The notes: generated by a model not told the origin, from the sequence alone. Shown: positions 36,311-45,379, numbered from the stretch's first letter. The stretch is 64,000 nt of DNA from Oscillospiraceae bacterium (GCA_003514385.1 DOQR01000002.1:124001-188000), one strand, 5' to 3'. Program-made: numbers and translations.

Positions 36311-36796
36311 ATGATGATGCCTATGGACACGACGAAACCGTCGAGAAAGAAGATTCGCCTTGTTGGATATGACTATTCTTCAAGCGGCGCTTATTTCATA
36401 ACGATTTGTACCGTGGATAGAAAGCCGTTGCTATGGAAACGCTCCGATGCGGATTTCGGGCTTTCTCGCTGCGGCGAAACGGTGAAAACTGCAATTGAGT
36501 CAATCGGAAAACACTATGAATGTGTTGCGGTAGACAAATATTGCATTATGCCGAACCATGTTCATCTGATTCTTACAATTACCGCCGATGAGTGCGGGCG
36601 GATGATATCCGCCCCTACGGTGTCGAATGTTGTGGGCTCGATGAAGCGGTGGGTCTCAAAAGAACTCGGCGTGTCGATTTGGCAGAAATCATTCTTTGAC
36701 CGCGTGATACGCGGCGAAAAAGACTATTTAGAAATTTGGCAATACATTGATGAAAATCCGTTAAAATGGGTTTCGGATGAATTGTATATTGGGTAA
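36311..36796 (+). mobile_element. REP-associated tyrosine transposase (RAYT, Y1/HUH type)
   Basis: Up to 161 aa; the start may be ATG 36311 or ATG 36323, as no good ribosome-binding site is visible. N-terminal GYDYSSSGAYFITICTVDRK is typical of the family. The HUH pair is NHVHLIL, and the nucleophile Tyr is expected in the RGEKDYLEIWQYIDENPLKW segment. These enzymes nick single-stranded DNA at REP hairpins. An inverted REP hairpin sits inside the gene in frame (see 36596-36618) where relatives need not have it. The gene lies between dnaK and dnaJ in the same direction; its stop overlaps the dnaJ ribosome-binding site. It interrupts an otherwise normal heat-shock operon, and heat induction should carry it along. 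Confidence 0.88.
36596..36618 (-). repeat. Inverted REP palindrome inside the RAYT gene
   Basis: GGGCGGAT (36596-36603), GAT, ATCCGCCC (36607-36614), then CTAC (36615-36618). This is the exact reverse complement of the element at 36283-36305. It is read in frame as the residues CGRMISAP. Confidence 0.85.
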
Positions 36797-36812
36797 AAAG
36801 GAGTAATTTCCC

Positions 36813-37973
36813 TTGGCTGATAAAAGAGATTTTTACGAGGTGCTCGGGGTCAGCAAAAATGCCACTGAGGACGAGATAAAAAAAGCATACCGTCAGAAGG
36901 CGAAGCAGTATCATCCCGATCTCAACCCCGGTGACGCTGACGCCGAGGCGAAATTTAAGGAGGTCAACGAGGCATACGAGGTGCTCTCCGATAAGGATAA
37001 GCGCGGCAGGTACGACCAGTTCGGCCATGCCGGCGTCGATCCGAACTTCGGCGCGGGCGGCGGCGCAGGCGGCTGGGGCACAGGCTCCGGCGGCGTTGAC
37101 TTCGATTTAGGTGATATTTTCGGCAGTTTCTTCGGAGGCGGCGGAGGTTTCGGCGGCTTCGGCGGCGGACGCTCCGGCCCCAACGCCCCGAGGCGCGGCG
37201 ACGACGTTCAGGCGCGCGTCACCATTTCGTTTGAAGAGGCGGCGAAGGGCTGCAAGCGCAAGATAGAGATACACCGCATCGAGACCTGTCCAGACTGCGG
37301 CGGCTCGGGCGCCCAAAAGGGCTCGACCACCAAGACCTGCCCCGACTGCGGCGGCAGAGGTCAGGTGAATGTCCAGCAGAGAACACCGTTCGGTGTTATT
37401 TCGACCACTAAGACCTGTACCAGGTGCGGCGGCAAAGGCAAAATTGTCGAGAAGCCGTGCCAGAAGTGCCGCGGCGGCGGACGAGTGTCCAAGCGCCGTG
37501 AACTCGAGGTGAATATCCCCGCCGGTATCGACGACAGACAGGTCATCTCCGTGCGCGGCGAGGGCAGCATGGGCTCGAACGGAGGTCCCTCCGGCGATCT
37601 TCATGTGTCCGTGTTCGTCAGACCGCATCCGTTCTTTGAACGCGAGGGCTATAACATCTGGTATGACTGCAAGGTAAACTTTGTCCAGGCGGCTCTGGGC
37701 GACAGCATCATGGTGCCTACCATTGACGGCAAGGTCAAGTTCGACCTGCCCGCCGGCACTCAGCCCGGCACCGTCATGTCCCTCAAGGGCAAGGGCATTC
37801 AGTATCTCAATTCGCGCGGCAGAGGCGATCAGTATATACGCATAATCGTCGAAGTCCCGAAGGATCTGACTGCGCCTCAGCGCGAGGCACTCAAAAACTT
37901 CAAGGATACCATGGGCTACAGCGATGTCACCCCTGATGAGAAGCGCGGATTCTTTGGCAAAAAGAAGAAATAA
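36813..37973 (+). CDS. dnaJ: Hsp40 co-chaperone DnaJ
   Basis: 386 aa from TTG 36813; AAAAGGAG lies 9 bases upstream. J-domain with the HPD motif ([10 protein letters not shown]), a Gly/Phe-rich linker ([13 protein letters not shown]), four zinc repeats [24 protein letters not shown] and CQKCRGGG, then the substrate-binding C-terminal domains. Full length and intact. The usual close coupling to dnaK is broken by the repeat/RAYT insertion, so dnaJ depends on read-through across about 890 bp. Confidence 0.98.
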   Translation: MADKRDFYEVLGVSKNATEDEIKKAYRQKAKQYHPDLNPGDADAEAKFKEVNEAYEVLSDKDKRGRYDQFGHAGVDPNFGAGGGAGGWGTGSGGVDFDLGDIFGSFFGGGGGFGGFGGGRSGPNAPRRGDDVQARVTISFEEAAKGCKRKIEIHRIETCPDCGGSGAQKGSTTKTCPDCGGRGQVNVQQRTPFGVISTTKTCTRCGGKGKIVEKPCQKCRGGGRVSKRRELEVNIPAGIDDRQVISVRGEGSMGSNGGPSGDLHVSVFVRPHPFFEREGYNIWYDCKVNFVQAALGDSIMVPTIDGKVKFDLPAGTQPGTVMSLKGKGIQYLNSRGRGDQYIRIIVEVPKDLTAPQREALKNFKDTMGYSDVTPDEKRGFFGKKKK

Positions 37974-37980
37974 TTTCTCA

Positions 37981-38018
37981 GACCGGAACGGCACGCACCG
38001 CTCCGGTCGCGTTTTTAT
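37981..38018 (+). terminator. Terminator of the heat-shock operon
   Basis: GACCGGA-A-CGG (37981-37991) pairs with CCG-C-TCCGGTC (37998-38008), followed by GCGTTTTTAT. Confidence 0.85.
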
Positions 38019-38071
38019 ATAATCAAACCGTCTGTGTCCTTTATTTTACATATTACCGTCGGCTCTGTCTG

Positions 38072-38100
38072 TTGACGGAGCGGGTAATATGAAGTATAAT
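38072..38100 (+). promoter_or_regulatory. Promoter of lon
   Basis: TTGACG (38072-38077), 17 bp, TATAAT (38095-38100), about 80 bp before the ATG. No CIRCE copy is visible here. Confidence 0.88.
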
Positions 38101-38179
38101 AAACAGATAAAGCGTTTACGATTTAAAGACGGGGAAAGCCGCTTTTCGGCGGCATATCAACGAAAAAGGAAGATATATT

Positions 38180-40624
38180 ATGGAAGATAAATTTGAATCT
38201 GCGGCTCTGCTTATGCCGACCGTTGCGCTGCGAGGTCTCGTGGTGTTCCCCGGCATGCAGGTGCATTTTGATGTTGGCAGAGAAAAATCTATAGATGCGC
38301 TGAAAGCGGCGCTCGCGGGCGACAGAAAAATTTTCCTGACCGCGCAGAAAGATATAGCGGTCGACGATCCCGATTTCAACGACCTCTATAAGCTCGGCGT
38401 TGTCGCGACTGTTTCGCGCGTCGCGAAGCTCCCGGGCGAGGGGGATATAGTGCGCGTGTCCGTCAAGGGTATGTACCGCGCGCGTCTCAACGGCATAGTC
38501 TCGACCGAGCCGCATCTTGTCGGCGCGATAAGAGCCTGCGCAATACGCAAATATGACAGAGAAAACGAGTACGGTCAGGCACTCATCAGAAGCGCAAAGA
38601 GTATCTTTGAGGGCTATGCGCAGAGTGCGCCCCAGCTCTCTCCCGATGTCGTGCTCGCGGTTCTCGGTTTTGACCATCCCGGCGACATGGCGGATTTCAT
38701 CGCCGGCAATATAGCTCTCGAATTCTCGGACAGGCAGTCTGTTCTCGAAGAGCTCGACCCGATAAAGCGCCTTGAAAAGCTCTGCGTGCTCCTGCTCAAA
38801 GAGTCCCGTCTGCTCGAATATGAGGATGAGATTCAGGAGATGGTGCAGAAGCAGATGGACGACAGCCAGCGCGAATACTATCTTCGCGAGCAGCTCAAAG
38901 TCATTTCGTCCCAGCTCAACAACGGCGTGTCTCCCGAGGAGGAGATTCAGGAGTTCCGCGACAAAATCGCGGCTCTGCCCGTTGACGATGCGTCAAAAGA
39001 GAAGCTTCTGCGCGAGTGCGACAGGCTCGAACGCTATGCGGTTCAGTCACCCGAGGCGGCGGTGAGCAGGAACTATCTTGAGACCTGCCTTGAACTCCCC
39101 TGGGGCAAATATACAAAAGATAACCTCGACCTTACCCGCGCCCACAAGATACTTGAGGCGGATCACTACGGGCTCAAAAAGGTCAAGGAACGCATACTCG
39201 AATTCATGGCGGTGCGCTCGCTCGCACCCGATGTCGGCGGCCAGATAATCTGCCTCGTCGGCCCTCCCGGAGTCGGCAAGACCTCGGTCGCAAAGTCGGT
39301 CGCCCGCGCTATGGGCAGAAAATATGCCCGCATATCTCTCGGCGGCGTCCATGACGAGGCGGAGATACGCGGCCACAGAAAGACATATATTGGCTCAATG
39401 CCCGGCAGAATAATTGCCGCTATCCAGCAGGCGGGCAGCTCGAATCCGCTCATTCTGCTCGATGAGGTCGATAAGCTCGGCAGCGACTACAAGGGCGATC
39501 CGTCCTCCGCGCTGCTCGAAGTGCTCGATTCCGAACAGAACTATGCGTTCAGGGACAATTATCTTGAGATTCCCTATGACCTGAGCAAGGTGCTGTTTAT
39601 AACCACGGCGAATGTCGCGTCCGATATCCCCGCGCCGCTCTATGACCGCATGGAGGTCATTGAGCTCGGCAGCTACACGGCGGAAGAGAAGTTCCATATC
39701 GCCAAGAAGCATCTTATCCCCAAACAGCTCAAGAAACACGGGCTCACCGCGCGTCAGCTCCGCTTTACGGACGGCGCGATAAGAAATATGATTGACGGCT
39801 ACACCCGCGAGGCGGGCGTCAGAAGGCTCGAACAGCTCATAGCCTCCGTCTGCCGCAAGGCTGCCAAGCGTATAGCCGAGGGCGAGGAGAAGATAAGCGT
39901 CAAAGAGAGCGATCTTCAAGCTCTGCTCGGCAACCCGAAGTTCAAGGAGGAGAAGCTCAGGGATTCCGATGAGGTCGGCGTGGTCAACGGGCTTGCGTGG
40001 ACTTCCGTCGGCGGCGAGCTGCTCGAGGTCGAAGCGGCCGTGCTCGATGGCACGGGCAAGCTTGAGCTCACCGGCTCTCTCGGCGATGTGATGAAGGAGA
40101 GCGCCCATGCGGCAATGTCCTATGTCCGCTCACGCGCCGATGTGCTCGGAATAGACAGCAAATTCTATAAAAATAAAGATATACATATCCATTGCCCCGA
40201 GGGCGCAGTCCCGAAGGACGGCCCGTCCGCGGGTGTCACGATGACCACGGCGCTCGTCTCCGCGCTGACAGGCGCGCCCGTCAGAAGAGATGTGGCGATG
40301 ACCGGCGAAGTCACCCTGCGCGGCAGAGTCCTGCCGATAGGCGGACTCAAGGAGAAGTCCATGGCGGCTTACATACGCGGCATAAAGACCGTTATCATCC
40401 CCAAGGCGAATGTGCCCGATCTCGACGAGGTCGACGATGCGGTGAAAGCGAATGTCGAGTTCGTTCCCGTCAGCCATGTTGATGAGGTGCTGAACATCGC
40501 GCTTCTGCCCGTCAGTAAGCCTGCCGAGGTCGTTGACGCGCACGATGACTCTAAAGACAGCAAACACGCCGATATCCCGGCGCACGATAAAACAGGCGGA
40601 CGCAGAAGCCGCGTCACTCAGTGA
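38180..40624 (+). CDS. lon: ATP-dependent protease Lon
   Basis: 814 aa. The N-terminal substrate-binding LON domain begins LMPTVALRGLVVFPGMQVHF. Walker A is GPPGVGKTSVAKSVA and Walker B ILLDEVDKLG. The protease domain has catalytic Ser in PKDGPSAGVTM and Lys in GLKEKSMAA. The C-terminus carries an added charged tail (DAHDDSKDSKHADIPAHDKT) not found in all Lons. It degrades misfolded and regulatory proteins. The stop overlaps the engB ribosome-binding site, so the two are translationally coupled. Confidence 0.97.
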   Translation: MEDKFESAALLMPTVALRGLVVFPGMQVHFDVGREKSIDALKAALAGDRKIFLTAQKDIAVDDPDFNDLYKLGVVATVSRVAKLPGEGDIVRVSVKGMYRARLNGIVSTEPHLVGAIRACAIRKYDRENEYGQALIRSAKSIFEGYAQSAPQLSPDVVLAVLGFDHPGDMADFIAGNIALEFSDRQSVLEELDPIKRLEKLCVLLLKESRLLEYEDEIQEMVQKQMDDSQREYYLREQLKVISSQLNNGVSPEEEIQEFRDKIAALPVDDASKEKLLRECDRLERYAVQSPEAAVSRNYLETCLELPWGKYTKDNLDLTRAHKILEADHYGLKKVKERILEFMAVRSLAPDVGGQIICLVGPPGVGKTSVAKSVARAMGRKYARISLGGVHDEAEIRGHRKTYIGSMPGRIIAAIQQAGSSNPLILLDEVDKLGSDYKGDPSSALLEVLDSEQNYAFRDNYLEIPYDLSKVLFITTANVASDIPAPLYDRMEVIELGSYTAEEKFHIAKKHLIPKQLKKHGLTARQLRFTDGAIRNMIDGYTREAGVRRLEQLIASVCRKAAKRIAEGEEKISVKESDLQALLGNPKFKEEKLRDSDEVGVVNGLAWTSVGGELLEVEAAVLDGTGKLELTGSLGDVMKESAHAAMSYVRSRADVLGIDSKFYKNKDIHIHCPEGAVPKDGPSAGVTMTTALVSALTGAPVRRDVAMTGEVTLRGRVLPIGGLKEKSMAAYIRGIKTVIIPKANVPDLDEVDDAVKANVEFVPVSHVDEVLNIALLPVSKPAEVVDAHDDSKDSKHADIPAHDKTGGRRSRVTQ

Positions 40625-40631
40625 GGTTTTT

Positions 40632-41213
40632 ATGAGATTTGATATCATTGAATTCGACCGCTCTTACGGCACATCTTCTCAGCTCAAGAGATTCTCGGAG
40701 CCCGAAATAGTTTTTTCGGGACGCTCGAATGTCGGCAAGTCGTCGCTTATCAACAAGCTTTTTAACCGCAAGAATCTTGCCCGCGTCAGCTCTGTACCGG
40801 GAAAGACTGTCACCGTCAACTTTTTTAAGGGCGACAAGGTGAATTTTGTCGATCTCCCGGGCTACGGCTACGCCAAGGCGGCAAAGAGCGAGAAGCTGCG
40901 TTGGGCGGAGCTTATGGAGGGCTTTTTCGGCTCCGAGCGCAATATAACGCTCGTCGTTCAGCTTATAGACTCGCGTCACAAGCCGAGCAAGGATGACTAC
41001 GATATGCTGAACTTCCTGAAGTCCGGCGGATACAGAACCGTTATCGCTCTGACGAAGATAGACAAGCTCAACAAAACCGAGCGCGCCCAGCGCCTTGAGG
41101 CGTTCAAAACCGAGCTTGCCGACTTCCCGGATTACGAGACTGTTCCGTTCTCGTCGCAGACCGGCGAGGGCGTGGATACGCTCAGAAAAATAATCGCTAG
41201 CGCGGCGGAATAA
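40632..41213 (+). CDS. engB: Ribosome-biogenesis GTPase EngB (YsxC/YihA)
   Basis: 193 aa from ATG 40632, 7 bp after the lon stop, with GTGAGG as ribosome-binding site. G1 GRSNVGKSS, G3 DLPGYGYAK, G4 TKIDKL. EngB is needed for 50S ribosomal subunit assembly. The lon-engB pair is a common arrangement in Bacillota. Confidence 0.97.
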   Translation: MRFDIIEFDRSYGTSSQLKRFSEPEIVFSGRSNVGKSSLINKLFNRKNLARVSSVPGKTVTVNFFKGDKVNFVDLPGYGYAKAAKSEKLRWAELMEGFFGSERNITLVVQLIDSRHKPSKDDYDMLNFLKSGGYRTVIALTKIDKLNKTERAQRLEAFKTELADFPDYETVPFSSQTGEGVDTLRKIIASAAE

Positions 41214-41224
41214 GCAAAATAATG

Positions 41225-41401
41225 TGTAAAGTTATATAACTTTACAGGCTGATCTGACAAATTTCTGCTTTGCGTTTGCCAATCGCATATAAACGCGAAA
41301 AGCGTTGAAAAATATCGGGTTTAGCGCTAAAAAACAAGACTTAAAACGACCGAGCCCGATATTTCAGTGATACAAAACCTGTAAAGCTAATCAGCTTTAC
41401 A
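41225..41401. repeat. 177-bp palindrome-bounded (MITE-like) element
   Basis: The left end is a perfect palindrome TGTAAAGTTAT / ATAACTTTACA (41225-41246); the right end is TGTAAAGCT..AGCTTTACA (41380-41401). The two ends are inverted copies of each other (shared TTTACAGG/CCTGTAAA). In between, AAATATCGGG (41310-41319) pairs with CCCGATATTT (41355-41364). It has no coding potential. It lies between engB and lgt and may also act as their transcript boundary. Confidence 0.7.
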
Positions 41402-41425
41402 TCTTAAAATGAGAGGATGATGTAT

Positions 41426-42517
41426 ATGTCCGATTTCACAACCGTATATTTCACATGGATCAAGAGGGGATTCAACATCCCGTCGACCCTCGTTGAGTTC
41501 TCGCTCTTCGGAAACGAGATAAGCATCAAGTTCTACGGAGTCATTATCGCCTTCGGCTTTATACTCGCCGCGCTCTTCGGCGGCAGAATGGCCTACAAGT
41601 GGCGCATAAGCCTCGATAAGATGCTCGATGTGCTCATCTACGGCACTCTCGCGGGAATAATCGGTGCGCGTGCGTACTATGTTATATTCCAGTGGGACTA
41701 TTATAAGCTCCATCCGGCGGAGATACCGCAGATCTGGCAGGGCGGTCTCGCCATCTACGGAGGAATAATCGGCGGACTCATCGCCGCGTTCATAGTCTGC
41801 AAGGTCAGAAAGATAAATATTCTTAACCTACTTGATATGGGCGGCATCAGCCTGCTTATCGGTCAGGGAATCGGACGCTGGGGCAACTTCATGAATCAGG
41901 AGGCCTTCGGCACAAATACCGACGCGCCCTGGGGAATGTGGAGCAAGAAGATTGCGGCGACGATAATTCAGGACAGTCAGCTACTCGCCGAAAAAGGCAT
42001 AACAATGGATCCGAACAAGCCGGTTCATCCGACTTTCCTCTATGAGTCGCTTTGGTGCCTTATCGGATTCCTCATCCTCTATGTTATCTATAAGAAGTTC
42101 AGAAAATTCAGCGGTCAGCTTTTCCTCGGCTACGGCGCGTGGTACGGGCTGGGCAGAATGATAATCGAGGGCTTCAGAACCGACAGCCTCTATATCGCAC
42201 ACACGACTATAAGAGTTTCGCAGGTAGTCTCGGGTGTGCTTATGCTCGTCTGCCTTGTGCTGTATATAGTGTTCACAGTCAAATATACGAAGCATCCCAA
42301 GCCCATTGAGGGCGTGGATTACTTCCCGGAGGACGCCGTAAAGACCAAGAAGGAGCGCCTTGCGGACGAGGCCGCCGCTATGCAGGCGCAGACCGAGAAG
42401 ACTTCCGCGGAGAAGTCCGAGGAGGTTTCCGAAGAAGCTCCCGAAAAAGAGCCCGAAGAAAAAATCGAGGAGACTCCCGAAGAGGAGAAGCACGAAGACG
42501 GCGAAAAAGCGGAATAA
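41426..42517 (+). CDS. lgt: Prolipoprotein diacylglyceryl transferase
   Basis: 363 aa from ATG 41426, the in-frame ATG with good spacing from GAGAGG (41411-41416). About seven membrane helices. The Lgt signature is seen in GQGIGRWGNFMNQEAFG, and YGGIIGGLIAAF and LGYGAWYGLGRMIIEGFRTD are conserved. It attaches diacylglycerol to the lipobox Cys, and so would act on the lipoproteins at 3035-5377. The C-terminal 60 residues are an unusual Glu/Lys-rich cytoplasmic tail. Confidence 0.96.
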   Translation: MSDFTTVYFTWIKRGFNIPSTLVEFSLFGNEISIKFYGVIIAFGFILAALFGGRMAYKWRISLDKMLDVLIYGTLAGIIGARAYYVIFQWDYYKLHPAEIPQIWQGGLAIYGGIIGGLIAAFIVCKVRKINILNLLDMGGISLLIGQGIGRWGNFMNQEAFGTNTDAPWGMWSKKIAATIIQDSQLLAEKGITMDPNKPVHPTFLYESLWCLIGFLILYVIYKKFRKFSGQLFLGYGAWYGLGRMIIEGFRTDSLYIAHTTIRVSQVVSGVLMLVCLVLYIVFTVKYTKHPKPIEGVDYFPEDAVKTKKERLADEAAAMQAQTEKTSAEKSEEVSEEAPEKEPEEKIEETPEEEKHEDGEKAE

Positions 42518-42540
42518 ATCAATTGAAAAGAGTGGATAAG

Positions 42541-43395
42541 ATGGCAAAGCTGATAGACGGAAAGCTTATTTCCTCAGAGGTGCTCGACTCGGTACGCGAG
42601 CGCGTGGAATATCTGAAAAGCCGCGGCGTTGAGCCGTGCCTTGCGGTCATAATCGTCGGAGACGACCCCGCCTCGAGGGTGTATGTCAACAATAAAAAGA
42701 AGAGCTGCGAAAAGGTCGGCATAAAGTCGCTCGAATTTGCGCTCCCCGCCGATACGAAGCGGGAGGAGCTCATCGCGCTCATTGACCGCCTCAATGCGGA
42801 TTCGTCCGTCAGCGGCATACTCTGCCAGCTTCCCGTGCCGGAGCATATCGACTCAGAAGAGCTTATCCGCCGCATCTCGCCCGAAAAGGATGTCGATTGC
42901 TTCCATCCGCAGAATGTCGGCGCGGTGGTGACCGGCGGCAATGTGTTTTTGCCCTGCACCCCGGCGGGAATAATCGAGATGCTGAATCATGAAAATATAG
43001 CGACCGCGGGCAAAAACTGCGTTATCGTCGGCAGAAGCAATATTGTCGGCAAGCCCATGGCAATGCTCATGCTCAGAGAGAACGCCACCGTCACCGTCTG
43101 CCATTCAAAGACGGAAAATCTTGCCTCGTTTACCTCGAACGCGGATATTCTTATCGCGGCGGTCGGCAGGGCGAAGATGATAACTGCGGATATGGTGAAG
43201 TCCGGCGCGGCGGTCATCGATGTCGGTATGAACAGGGACGAAAACGGCAAGCTCTGCGGCGATGTGGATTTTGAGAGCGTCAGTAAAATCGCCGGCGCGA
43301 TAACGCCCGTACCCGGCGGGGTAGGACCGATGACGGTAGCGATGCTGATGCGAAACACCGCCGAAGCAGCGGCGCATCAGAATAATATAAGATAA
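42541..43395 (+). CDS. folD: Methylenetetrahydrofolate dehydrogenase/cyclohydrolase FolD
   Basis: 284 aa from ATG 42541. Catalytic Lys lies in YVNNKKKSCEKVGI; the NADP-binding region is GKNCVIVGRSNIVGKPMA; the C-terminal PVPGGVGPMTVAMLM is the FolD signature. It interconverts one-carbon forms of tetrahydrofolate. It follows lgt after 23 bp. Confidence 0.97.
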   Translation: MAKLIDGKLISSEVLDSVRERVEYLKSRGVEPCLAVIIVGDDPASRVYVNNKKKSCEKVGIKSLEFALPADTKREELIALIDRLNADSSVSGILCQLPVPEHIDSEELIRRISPEKDVDCFHPQNVGAVVTGGNVFLPCTPAGIIEMLNHENIATAGKNCVIVGRSNIVGKPMAMLMLRENATVTVCHSKTENLASFTSNADILIAAVGRAKMITADMVKSGAAVIDVGMNRDENGKLCGDVDFESVSKIAGAITPVPGGVGPMTVAMLMRNTAEAAAHQNNIR

Positions 43396-43446
43396 AACCG
43401 CTTTTGCGGATATCAGGAATAACTCATTTTGAAAGGATGGTTTTTC

Positions 43447-43680
43447 ATGGCATCAGGAAAGAAACTTTATAAAAAGACGAGCGAAAAGAAAATCTGCGGC
43501 GTCTGCGCAGGTCTTGCCGAGTATCTCAACATCGATGTGACGGTCGTCAGAGTACTTTTTGTACTTCTTTCGCTTTTCACCACCGGATTCCCGGGACTTC
43601 TCGTTTATGTTATAATGGCGCTTGTCATGCCCGATGAGGATGATATTCAGCCTCCTTATGACAACAGCGTGGATCAGTAA
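43447..43680 (+). CDS. PspC-domain small membrane protein
   Basis: 77 aa from ATG 43447 (AAAGGATGG upstream). The PspC domain KICGVCAGLAEYLNIDVTVV is followed by one membrane helix (LFVLLSLFTTGFPGLLVYVI) and an acidic tail. PspC proteins are linked to envelope-stress sensing, but the role of the stand-alone version in Clostridia is not defined. Confidence 0.9.
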   Translation: MASGKKLYKKTSEKKICGVCAGLAEYLNIDVTVVRVLFVLLSLFTTGFPGLLVYVIMALVMPDEDDIQPPYDNSVDQ

Positions 43681-43688
43681 CAGCGTCG

Positions 43689-43718
43689 GCTCTCCGGTTT
43701 TTAGCCGGGGAGCTTTTT
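43689..43718 (+). terminator. Terminator after the PspC gene
   Basis: GCTCTCCGG (43689-43697) pairs with CCGGGGAGC (43705-43713), then TTTTT. Confidence 0.85.
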
Positions 43719-43764
43719 AATTGCAAAAAACTGCGGAAAACCGCAAAAAAATTTGCCGTAATGT

Positions 43765-43794
43765 TTGACAACCCGGTGCAGTATATGATATAAT
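43765..43794 (+). promoter_or_regulatory. Promoter of rplU-prp-rpmA
   Basis: TTGACA (43765-43770), 18 bp, TATAAT (43789-43794). Confidence 0.88.
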
Positions 43795-43799
43795 CACCT

Positions 43800-43866
43800 A
43801 TGCCGCATATCTCGGGCAGTGCTATGCACTATGAAGCGGATTATCCCGCCCGCACATAGCGAGTCT
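43800..43866 (+). promoter_or_regulatory. Probable L21 leader RNA
   Basis: About 85 transcribed bases precede rplU. They contain pairable segments: CGGGC (43814-43818) with GCCCG (43848-43852), and AGTGC..GCACT (43819-43831). Position and size fit the L21 leader found in Bacillota, which lets a ribosomal protein control its own operon. I cannot test the consensus here, so this is tentative. Confidence 0.4.
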
Positions 43867-43888
43867 TAAAAAAGGAAGGTAAATATTG

Positions 43889-44200
43889 ATGTACGCAATT
43901 ATCGAAACCGGCGGAAAGCAGTATAAGGTTCAGGCCGGCGATGTCGTATTCATCGAGAAGCTGGACGTTGAGCCTGAGCAGGAAATCACCTTTGACAAGG
44001 TCATGGTCGTCGGCAAGGATGACGGCGTCGTTGTCGGTACCCCCACTGTCGCAGGAGCCACTGTCTCGGCTAAGGTTCTCAAGAACGGCAAGGCTAAGAA
44101 AGTCACCGTCTTCACCTACAAGCCCAAGAAGAATGAGAAACGCAAGCTCGGTCACAGACAGCCCTACACCAAGGTGGAAATTTCCGCTATCAACGCTTAA
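43889..44200 (+). CDS. rplU: Ribosomal protein L21
   Basis: 103 aa from ATG 43889; AAGGAAGG lies 9 bases upstream. It begins [18 protein letters not shown] and ends [20 protein letters not shown], both L21 signatures. First gene of the rplU-prp-rpmA operon. Confidence 0.98.
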   Translation: MYAIIETGGKQYKVQAGDVVFIEKLDVEPEQEITFDKVMVVGKDDGVVVGTPTVAGATVSAKVLKNGKAKKVTVFTYKPKKNEKRKLGHRQPYTKVEISAINA

Positions 44201-44203
44201 CCA

Positions 44204-44509
44204 ATGATAAGAGCGGTATTTTTTGAAGGCGAAAACGGCAGGGGATTCGAGATAAGCGGCCATGCAGGCGGCAGCGCGGGCACGGATATAGTCTGTGCGG
44301 CTGTTTCTTCCGCAGTGTATATGGCGGCGAATACCGTCACCGAGATTATCAAGGTTCACGCCGATATCTCCGAGCAGGACGGATACTTGAAGTTTTCCGT
44401 CGGCGAGGAAAATGATTCGGCTGCAGCAATCCTCGACGGACTGAAACTGCATCTGACTGAGCTTTCAAAGCAGTACCCGAAAAAGATCAAAGTCATTACG
44501 GAGGTGTAA
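44204..44509 (+). CDS. prp: Ribosomal-processing cysteine protease Prp
   Basis: 101 aa, starting 3 bases after the rplU stop. Catalytic His lies in ISGHAGG and catalytic Cys in [11 protein letters not shown], the two family motifs. Prp removes the N-terminal extension of L27 in Bacillota and relatives. The L27 gene next to it has exactly such an extension, which supports the assignment. Confidence 0.95.
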   Translation: MIRAVFFEGENGRGFEISGHAGGSAGTDIVCAAVSSAVYMAANTVTEIIKVHADISEQDGYLKFSVGEENDSAAAILDGLKLHLTELSKQYPKKIKVITEV

Positions 44510-44513
44510 CACA

Positions 44514-44798
44514 ATGCTCAAGATAAATATTCAGCTTTTCGCACATAAGAAGGGCGGCGGATCGACCAAGAACGGCCGTGATTCTGAGTCCAAGAGACTC
44601 GGCGTCAAGAGAGGCGACGGTCAGTTCGTTCTCGCAGGCAATGTCCTTGTCAGACAGCGCGGAACCCACATCCATCCCGGCAACAACGTCGGCAAGGGTT
44701 CTGATGACACCCTCTTCGCTCTCGTCGACGGCAACGTCAAGTTCGAGAGAATGGGCAAGGATCGCAAGAAAGTCAGCGTTTACGCTGTCGAGCAGTAA
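44514..44798 (+). CDS. rpmA: Ribosomal protein L27 with cleavable N-terminal extension
   Basis: 94 aa, GGAGGTG ribosome-binding site. The N-terminus [20 protein letters not shown] carries the extra residues up to Phe9 that Prp cuts off (between F9 and A10 in the known system), leaving AHKKGGGST, the mature start that reaches the peptidyl-transferase centre. [19 protein letters not shown] is conserved. Confidence 0.97.
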   Translation: MLKINIQLFAHKKGGGSTKNGRDSESKRLGVKRGDGQFVLAGNVLVRQRGTHIHPGNNVGKGSDDTLFALVDGNVKFERMGKDRKKVSVYAVEQ

Positions 44799-44820
44799 TC
44801 TGCCTGAATTTTTAAAATTA

Positions 44821-44851
44821 CGGCTTCGCTTCGGCGGAGCTGTTTTTTTAT
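44821..44851 (+). terminator. Terminator of the rplU-rpmA operon
   Basis: CGGCTTCGC (44821-44829) pairs with GCGGAGCTG (44834-44842) with wobbles and a TTCG loop, then TTTTTTTA. Confidence 0.85.
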
Positions 44852-45379
44852 ATTTAACGCTGAAAATCACTTATATATTGCTTAAATATCTGTAATAATG
44901 CGCGCTTAACAAAGTGATCTGTATACCTTTTATATATAGGGCATTTTCGGGCAAAAAATCTGTCGAAAAATGCAAGTAAAAAGCTCCGCCGATGTGACGG
45001 TACGGCGGCGGATAATTATCAAGAAAGTGTAAAGCGTTTTACTTTACACTTTTTCGGTCTTTTTTGCAGGTAAAATTATGTAAAGCGAAGAGGTTTACAA
45101 GCCCTGTTTATTTTTCTTTGCCAGTATAGTTTGATGAGGGGTAAAACAAGTTTGAGAGCTTGAAAATGATTCTCTAAAAATATTAAAACGCTGAATTTGT
45201 TACGGATTTTCATTGATTTGTAACCATTTGTAACTTTTTGGACTTTTCACAAAAGTTTAGCCATTTTTTCCCATTTTAACGGGCGGTTTCAAGGGTCAGT
45301 GCCACACTTTGAGCGTTATCGTATTTGATTTGCAAGTACGCTCTTGTGCAAACTGCACAAAATGAGAGCCTCAAAAAAT
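44852..45379. other. AT-rich non-coding gap with GTAAAG hairpins
   Basis: About 530 bp without a credible gene. It holds a perfect 11-bp hairpin AAAGTGTAAAG (45024-45034) / CTTTACACTTT (45042-45052) followed by T-rich sequence, and a weaker TGTAAA..TTTACA pair at 45079-45099. A CGCCG..CGGCG pair lies near 44988-45006. No known riboswitch consensus (including the c-di-AMP ydaO type sometimes found before wall hydrolases) was recognised. A small RNA or an old element are possibilities. Confidence 0.5.
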
